From an uncultured Erysipelotrichaceae bacterium (lineage in GTDB: Bacteria; Bacillota_I; Bacilli_A; RF39; UBA660), in the NCBI GenBank assembly GCA_902773365.1, contig CACYEG010000076.1, forward strand, positions 1 through 9,135: 9,135 nt of DNA. The letters are read 5' to 3'. Shown here one piece after another: positions 5,439 through 9,135 of this stretch. The position numbers and the translations under genes were made by a program. Within the stretch, counting starts at the first letter, position 1. Every line of letters starts with the position of its first letter. Below the pieces are notes generated by a model. That model saw only the letters and a program-made list of their open reading frames with translations, was not told the DNA's origin and searched no databases.

Positions 5439-6398
5439 ATGAATAACGAAATTATTATTTTTGCGAATCAGGATGTGAAATTGGAAGTTAATATGAAGGA
5501 TGATACCGTTTGGCTAAATGCGGCTCAAATGGCTAAATTGTTTGATAGAGATGTTAAAACAATAAGAAAACACATCAACAATGCATTAAAAGAAGAACTT
5601 TTTGGCGAAGAGGTTATCGCAAATTTTGCGTCAACCACTAGGCATGGTGCTATTGAAGGAAAAACGCAAACTCGAACAGTTGATTATTATAATCTTGATA
5701 TGATTATTTCAGTCGGGTATAGAGTTAAATCACAAAAAGGTGTAGTTTTTAGAAAATGGGCAGCTAATGTATTAAAAGATTATATGTTAAAAGGTTATGC
5801 AATTAATCAAAGAAGACTAGAATATTTGGAGAAAACAGTAAAATTGATTGATATTGCTGGAAGAATTGATAAAGAATTAATAAATAATGACGCGCAGGAA
5901 ATAATTAAAGTTATAAGCGATTATTCTAATGCACTAAATTTGCTTGATGAATATGATCATAAAACGGTTACTAAACCTAAAGGTACTAACTCATGTGACA
6001 AAATAAAATATGAAGATTGCATTAATGTAATAAGTAAACTAAAATTTAGTAGTACTAGTGATTTGTTTGCGCTTGAAAGAGAAAAAGGCTTGGAATCAAT
6101 AATTTGTAATATTTATCAGTCATATGATGGAAAAGATGTGTATCCTACCATTGAAGAGAAAGCAGCAAACTTTTTATACTTAATTACTAAAAATCATGCT
6201 TTCATCGATGGAAATAAAAGAATAGCAGCAACATTATTTATTTATTTTTTGGAATTTTATGATATTTTATACAAAGGTAATAGACAAATTATTGATAATA
6301 ATACTTTAGTTGCTATTACACTTTTAATAGCGGAATCTAACCCAAAAGAAAAGAATATATTAATAGATCTAGTAATGAATTTTTTAGTACAAAAATAG
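5439..6398 (+). CDS. RhuM-Fic/Doc fusion protein (virulence RhuM family)
   Basis: Residues 1-130 match the RhuM domain. VWLNAAQMAKLFDRDVKTI (24-42) is helix-turn-helix-like, and YNLDMIISVGYRVKSQKG (84-101) plus FRKWAANVLKDYMLKGYAI (104-122) are family signatures. Residues about 185-319 are a Fic/Doc domain with the motif HAFIDGNKR (253-261), including the catalytic histidine H253 and D257. Fic enzymes transfer AMP to target proteins, whereas Doc-type enzymes with DGNKR phosphorylate EF-Tu. The last glycine of the classic HPFxxGNG motif is replaced by K260, which favours a Doc-like activity. A 50-residue linker joins the two parts. The start is ATG 5439 with GGAGGTGA (5424-5431) seven bases upstream; TTG at 5436 is less likely. 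No small antitoxin gene adjoins it, so control may come from the RhuM half. Members occur in genomic islands. The partner or target is unknown. Confidence 0.86.
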   Translation: MNNEIIIFANQDVKLEVNMKDDTVWLNAAQMAKLFDRDVKTIRKHINNALKEELFGEEVIANFASTTRHGAIEGKTQTRTVDYYNLDMIISVGYRVKSQKGVVFRKWAANVLKDYMLKGYAINQRRLEYLEKTVKLIDIAGRIDKELINNDAQEIIKVISDYSNALNLLDEYDHKTVTKPKGTNSCDKIKYEDCINVISKLKFSSTSDLFALEREKGLESIICNIYQSYDGKDVYPTIEEKAANFLYLITKNHAFIDGNKRIAATLFIYFLEFYDILYKGNRQIIDNNTLVAITLLIAESNPKEKNILIDLVMNFLVQK

Positions 6399-6417
6399 AA
6401 TTTCAAAAGTGTAGTCT

Positions 6418-6431
6418 GTTAGGTATCTAAC
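6418..6431. promoter_or_regulatory. Short inverted repeat before the right-hand operon
   Basis: GTTAG (6418-6422) and CTAAC (6427-6431) flank four bases. With only five pairs and no T run on the + strand, it is a weak operator candidate or chance. The stretch just before it, AATTTCAAAAGTGTA (6399-6413), resembles one arm of the 4728-4758 palindrome with one inserted base. I see no clear promoter in this 62-base gap. Confidence 0.2.
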
Positions 6432-6460
6432 TAACATAAAAAATAAAGGAGGACATAAAA

Positions 6461-7537
6461 ATGAATTTTAAAGATTTAGTAGAGAAAGTAAATAGTTTTA
6501 GTGACAGAAGTGAACTTGCTGATATTGTAAATAGTATTGCTATCGATAGTAATAATTTTAATGAGTGGATTAATAATGTTTTCAGTGAAAAAGTAAATCA
6601 ATTCGATATGAATAAACTTCCATATTTGATTGACGAACTATATAAAACGACAGATAAAATTAAGTTCATGTTATGTTGCATGTTATTAGAATCTACATGC
6701 GACAAATTAGCATTTGTTACAAATTTGGAAAATTATCCTTTGTTTGTAGCTAAATTTGAAGCATTAGTAAATACTTTAGTAACAGTATATCAAAGGGTTG
6801 ATAATGGTATCTCTGATTGTATGGCATTAATAATACTTAAAAATGATCCTAAATTTGAGCATTTCGATAAGGAACAAAAAAATACAATTTTAACTGTAAC
6901 TAAGGAAAAATTAAGAGCGATATTAAATTACTTAAAAAAAGGAAATATCGATCAAAGTGTTTATCAAACTTTAGAAGTAATTATCGATTTAGCTTGTTAT
7001 CTAAATGATGACGAAACAACTGCTTTAATAAATGAAATCGATGATTTAGGAGAAAACGATAGCGCAGATATATTTATTATAAAATATAAAGTAATTAACA
7101 ATATTAATATTAAAGATGAAAAACTATCTAAATTGAAGAGTTCTAAAGAAAGCTTGTGGACGCTATATAATGTAATGGAAAAATTAGATATGGCTGATAA
7201 ATATTTAAGCGATGTTACTCAAGAAAGTATTGCTAAATCATTTATGATTAAATGGCTTTTATATCCAACAGAGCTTGGTGATTATCCTGATACAATTGAA
7301 TTATTAGGAAGCTTCGTTTATAACAATACAAAATGTTATGCCTATAAGTTCTCTAAAGATGACTTTAAAGTTCAGGGAGAAATGCTTGGTGTATCGGGTG
7401 GTTATCCAATTGATAAAGTCAGTTCAATATCGTCAGGTTATACTTTCTCGAAATTTGAAGATGTCTCTAATAATTGGGAAAAACAGGCAGAAGACTTAGT
7501 AGAATTTATCGCCAACTATTGGAAAGATCACGCATAA
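6461..7537 (+). CDS. Unknown mostly helical cytoplasmic protein (358 aa)
   Basis: I do not recognise this family. The first roughly 255 residues read as repeated amphipathic helices (LIDELYKTTDKIKF, FVAKFEALVNTLVTVYQR, KEKLRAILNYLKKGNI, YQTLEVIIDLACYLNDD), which suggests an alpha-solenoid, HEAT-like scaffold. From about residue 263 the character changes to a more compact alpha/beta part with WLLYPTELGDYPDTIELLG, AYKFSKDDF and a glycine-rich GVSGGYPIDK (309-318). It ends in a helix, AEDLVEFIANYW. No signal peptide, membrane helix or nucleotide-binding motif is visible. The start is clear: AAAGGAGGA (6445-6453) sits seven bases before ATG. It is the first gene of a tight operon, and its stop codon touches the start of the nucleotidase gene, so the two are probably translated together. 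A binding or adaptor role is inference only. Confidence 0.85.
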   Translation: MNFKDLVEKVNSFSDRSELADIVNSIAIDSNNFNEWINNVFSEKVNQFDMNKLPYLIDELYKTTDKIKFMLCCMLLESTCDKLAFVTNLENYPLFVAKFEALVNTLVTVYQRVDNGISDCMALIILKNDPKFEHFDKEQKNTILTVTKEKLRAILNYLKKGNIDQSVYQTLEVIIDLACYLNDDETTALINEIDDLGENDSADIFIIKYKVINNINIKDEKLSKLKSSKESLWTLYNVMEKLDMADKYLSDVTQESIAKSFMIKWLLYPTELGDYPDTIELLGSFVYNNTKCYAYKFSKDDFKVQGEMLGVSGGYPIDKVSSISSGYTFSKFEDVSNNWEKQAEDLVEFIANYWKDHA

Positions 7538-8131
7538 ATGAGAATCGGAATAGATATAGATGACACTATTGCAAAAACGAGAGAACAAACAGATGTTTAT
7601 GCAAAAGAGTATACAGAAAAAGTATTAAATAGGCCTTTTACAATGAGAACTGAAAGCACTCATGATCCCAAGTGGGCGAGGTTCATATATAGTTGGAGTA
7701 TAGATGAAGATAAAAATTTTTGGAGTTTGTACTACGATAAAATCGTAGAAAATGTTACCCCAAAAGAAGATGCAGTAGATGTTATTAATGAATTATCTAA
7801 AAAACATGAGATTATTTTAATTAGTGCAAGATGGGAAAAAGGAAACGGTACAGTAAAGAAGCTAACTGAAGACTGGCTAGCAAAATATGATATACACTTC
7901 GATAAAATATATTTGGGATATCTAGATAAGAAAGATATTGCCAAAGAAAATAATGTCGATGTCTTTATAGAAGATTCTATAAAGACAGCAAGAGATATTA
8001 AGAGTTTAGGTATTAAGGTATTACTAATGAACTCACATCAAAATAAAGATATCGAAGTTAGCGATATTAAAAGAGTATTTTGTTGGAAAGAAATATATAG
8101 AGAAATAGAAAGAATTGAAGCAAATTCTTAA
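7538..8131 (+). CDS. HAD-family 5'(3')-deoxyribonucleotidase-like phosphatase
   Basis: The product belongs to the NT5C/5-nucleotidase-C branch of the HAD superfamily. Motif I is DIDDT (6-10), with D6 as nucleophile and D8 as acid/base. Motif II is ISAR (95-98, S96). A lysine in LDKKD (129-133) serves as motif III, and FIEDS (143-147) is motif IV for magnesium. An insert between motif I and motif II (about residues 15-70, aromatic-rich with PKWARFIYSWS) is the substrate cap. Such enzymes remove phosphate from nucleoside monophosphates in the cytoplasm; some members act on other phosphates. Length (197 aa) is normal. ATG follows the upstream TAA with no gap, with GGAAAG (7521-7526) as a modest ribosome binding site inside the preceding gene, so translational coupling is likely. 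Nucleotide preference cannot be told. Confidence 0.83.
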   Translation: MRIGIDIDDTIAKTREQTDVYAKEYTEKVLNRPFTMRTESTHDPKWARFIYSWSIDEDKNFWSLYYDKIVENVTPKEDAVDVINELSKKHEIILISARWEKGNGTVKKLTEDWLAKYDIHFDKIYLGYLDKKDIAKENNVDVFIEDSIKTARDIKSLGIKVLLMNSHQNKDIEVSDIKRVFCWKEIYREIERIEANS

Positions 8132-8145
8132 AGAAAGAGGAAAAT

Positions 8146-8694
8146 ATGAATATATATGATTTTAAAGTTAAAACAAGATTAGGTGAAGAAATTGCACTAG
8201 ATAATTATAAAGGTAAAGTACTATTAATTGTCAATACTGCAACAGGATGTGGATTTACTCCTCAATATGAAGGATTAGAAGCATTATACAAAAAATACCA
8301 CGACAGTGGATTAGAAGTACTCGATTTTCCTTGTAATCAGTTTGGTAGTCAAGCGCCAGGAAGTGACGATGAGATTCATGAATTTTGTACACTTAAATAT
8401 AATACGACATTTGACCAATTTGCAAAAATTGATGTCAATGGAGAGACTGCATCTCCACTCTTTGACTATCTAAAACACGAGATTGCAGACGACGAAATAA
8501 TAGGAGTTAAAAATAAAATGTCCATGAAGGCAATTGAAAAAATAAGTAAAACTGCAACACAAAAAGAGGATATAAAGTGGAACTTTACTAAATTTCTAGT
8601 AGACAAGACTGGTAAAGTAGTTGGTAGATACTCGCCAACTTATCGTCCTGAAGACCTAGAAGATAGAGTAAAAGAACTTTTATCGATGGAGTAA
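8146..8694 (+). CDS. Thiol glutathione peroxidase family protein (BsaA/BtuE-like)
   Basis: This is a glutathione peroxidase fold protein that reduces hydrogen peroxide or organic and lipid hydroperoxides. The peroxidatic cysteine is C35 in NTATGCGFTPQY, in the place of selenocysteine. The remaining active-site residues are Q65 in FPCNQFG (61-67), and W145 and N146 in KWNFTKF. C63 and C81 (EFCTLKY) are additional cysteines. C81 lies where thioredoxin-dependent members have their resolving cysteine, so thioredoxin rather than glutathione is the probable reductant. The insert VKNKMSMKAIEKISK (121-135) before WNFTKF is known from clostridial homologues. The length, 182 aa, is normal, and there is no signal peptide, so it acts in the cytoplasm. 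AAAGAGG (8134-8140) lies five bases before ATG. It sits 14 bases behind the nucleotidase gene and one base before the lipoprotein gene, clearly in one operon. Confidence 0.92.
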   Translation: MNIYDFKVKTRLGEEIALDNYKGKVLLIVNTATGCGFTPQYEGLEALYKKYHDSGLEVLDFPCNQFGSQAPGSDDEIHEFCTLKYNTTFDQFAKIDVNGETASPLFDYLKHEIADDEIIGVKNKMSMKAIEKISKTATQKEDIKWNFTKFLVDKTGKVVGRYSPTYRPEDLEDRVKELLSME

Positions 8695-8695
8695 C

Positions 8696-9135
8696 ATGAT
8701 TAAAAAAGTTATAATTTGTCTGTTTTCTATGTTAATTATTTCGTTATTTGTGGGGTGTGCAAATAACAAAAAATCTAATAATAATATAAGTAACGATAAT
8801 CTGGAGGTTAACCAAATGAATGCAATAATAGATGGGAAGGAATATACTATCGATCTTGAAGATAATGATACTGTAAAAGACTTCGTTAGTATATTACCTC
8901 GAGAATATACCATGAGTGAACTAAATGGAAATGAGTATTATGTCTATATGGATACAACTCTAAAATCTAATCCTGAAAGTGTCGAAAAAATATATGCTGG
9001 AGATGTAATGTTATATGAAGATAATTGCATCGTTATCTTTTATAAGTCATTCGATACTAAATTCAAATATACAAGAATTGGTCATATAAGTTCACTACCA
9101 GAACTAAAAGGAGAAAAAATAACAGTTAAGTTTGA
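8696..9135 (+). CDS. Cyclophilin-like lipoprotein, 3'-partial
   Basis: The frame is open from ATG 8696 to the end of the window, 146 complete codons. Residues 1-21 are a lipoprotein signal: MIKK, a hydrophobic stretch, then FVGC with C21 as the lipidated cysteine (phenylalanine at -3 is a tolerated variant). A polar Asn/Ser/Lys-rich linker follows (22-40). From M41 the protein is a cyclophilin-like beta-barrel domain (Cyclophil_like2 type): KEYTIDLEDNDTVKDF, then LPREYTMSELNGNEYYVYMD, YAGDVMLYEDNCIVIFYKSF and YTRIGHISSLPEL. Such domains are not proven prolyl isomerases; the role is unclear. The start is one base after the peroxidase stop, with GGAG (8688-8691) inside that gene. A second, stronger ribosome binding site lies inside the gene. 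About 10-15 residues are probably missing beyond the window. Confidence 0.85.
   Translation, partial: MIKKVIICLFSMLIISLFVGCANNKKSNNNISNDNLEVNQMNAIIDGKEYTIDLEDNDTVKDFVSILPREYTMSELNGNEYYVYMDTTLKSNPESVEKIYAGDVMLYEDNCIVIFYKSFDTKFKYTRIGHISSLPELKGEKITVKF
8803..8818 (+). promoter_or_regulatory. Internal ribosome binding site and alternative in-frame start
   Basis: GGAGGT (8803-8808) lies seven bases before an in-frame ATG (8816-8818), codon 41 of the lipoprotein. Initiation here would yield MNAIIDGKEYTIDL, which is exactly the start of the cyclophilin-like domain without signal peptide and linker. This site is a better match to the anti-Shine-Dalgarno sequence than the one for the long form. Confidence 0.42.

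Noticed and set aside
1..9135. Mycoplasma-type code (TGA as tryptophan), suggested by AT richness and no intact gene ending in TGA
   Set aside because: Tryptophans are TGG throughout and no intact gene contains an in-frame TGA. With nine stops, absence of TGA is unremarkable in a low-GC genome.

Overview
The window is AT-rich DNA (about 30 % G+C by eye) with every real gene on the + strand. It has Firmicutes-type Shine-Dalgarno sites (GGAGG-like), consensus sigma-A promoters including two extended -10 boxes (TGATATAAT), and short intergenic hairpins followed by T runs. Intact genes end in TAA or TAG and none carries an in-frame TGA, so the standard bacterial code fits. The gene content (processive diacylglycerol glycosyltransferase, Flavodoxin_4-type flavodoxin, thiol glutathione peroxidase, cyclophilin-like lipoprotein) points to a low-GC member of the Bacillota, anaerobic or microaerophilic and perhaps host-associated. 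I cannot name the species.

Left part (1-3460). A 5'-truncated radical SAM protein of the spore-photoproduct-lyase-like family ends in a possible sliding-clamp-binding tail. Next comes a small gene of unknown function with its own sigma-A promoter and a terminator that overlaps its stop codon. An MGDG-synthase/UgtP-type glycosyltransferase for membrane glycolipids follows. After it lies a decayed locus: an OmpR-type response regulator is cut off in mid-receiver and runs out of frame into the 3' part of a gene for a C-terminally anchored surface protein. That second fragment carries a further nonsense codon. A clear hairpin terminator closes the locus, so it looks like the scar of a deleted signalling operon.

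Middle part (3460-6400). A two-part SAM-dependent methyltransferase is followed by a flavodoxin with a perfect 31-bp palindrome just upstream of its extended -10 promoter, which is a strong operator candidate. A short start-less stretch after it may be the ghost of a second flavodoxin. Then comes a RhuM-Fic/Doc fusion protein carrying HAFIDGNKR, a probable AMP-transferase or kinase of the toxin/defence type with no separate antitoxin gene beside it.

Right part (6460-9135). This is a tightly packed operon: an unrecognised 358-aa mostly helical protein, a HAD-family 5'(3')-deoxyribonucleotidase-like phosphatase that starts directly after its stop codon, a glutathione peroxidase, and, one base later, a cyclophilin-like lipoprotein that leaves the window. 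The lipoprotein has an excellent internal ribosome binding site exactly at the start of its folded domain, so it may also make a cytosolic form.

I see no complete new multi-gene system. The best leads are the palindrome-controlled flavodoxin, the deletion scar, the RhuM-Doc fusion, the unknown protein coupled to the nucleotidase, and the dual-start lipoprotein.
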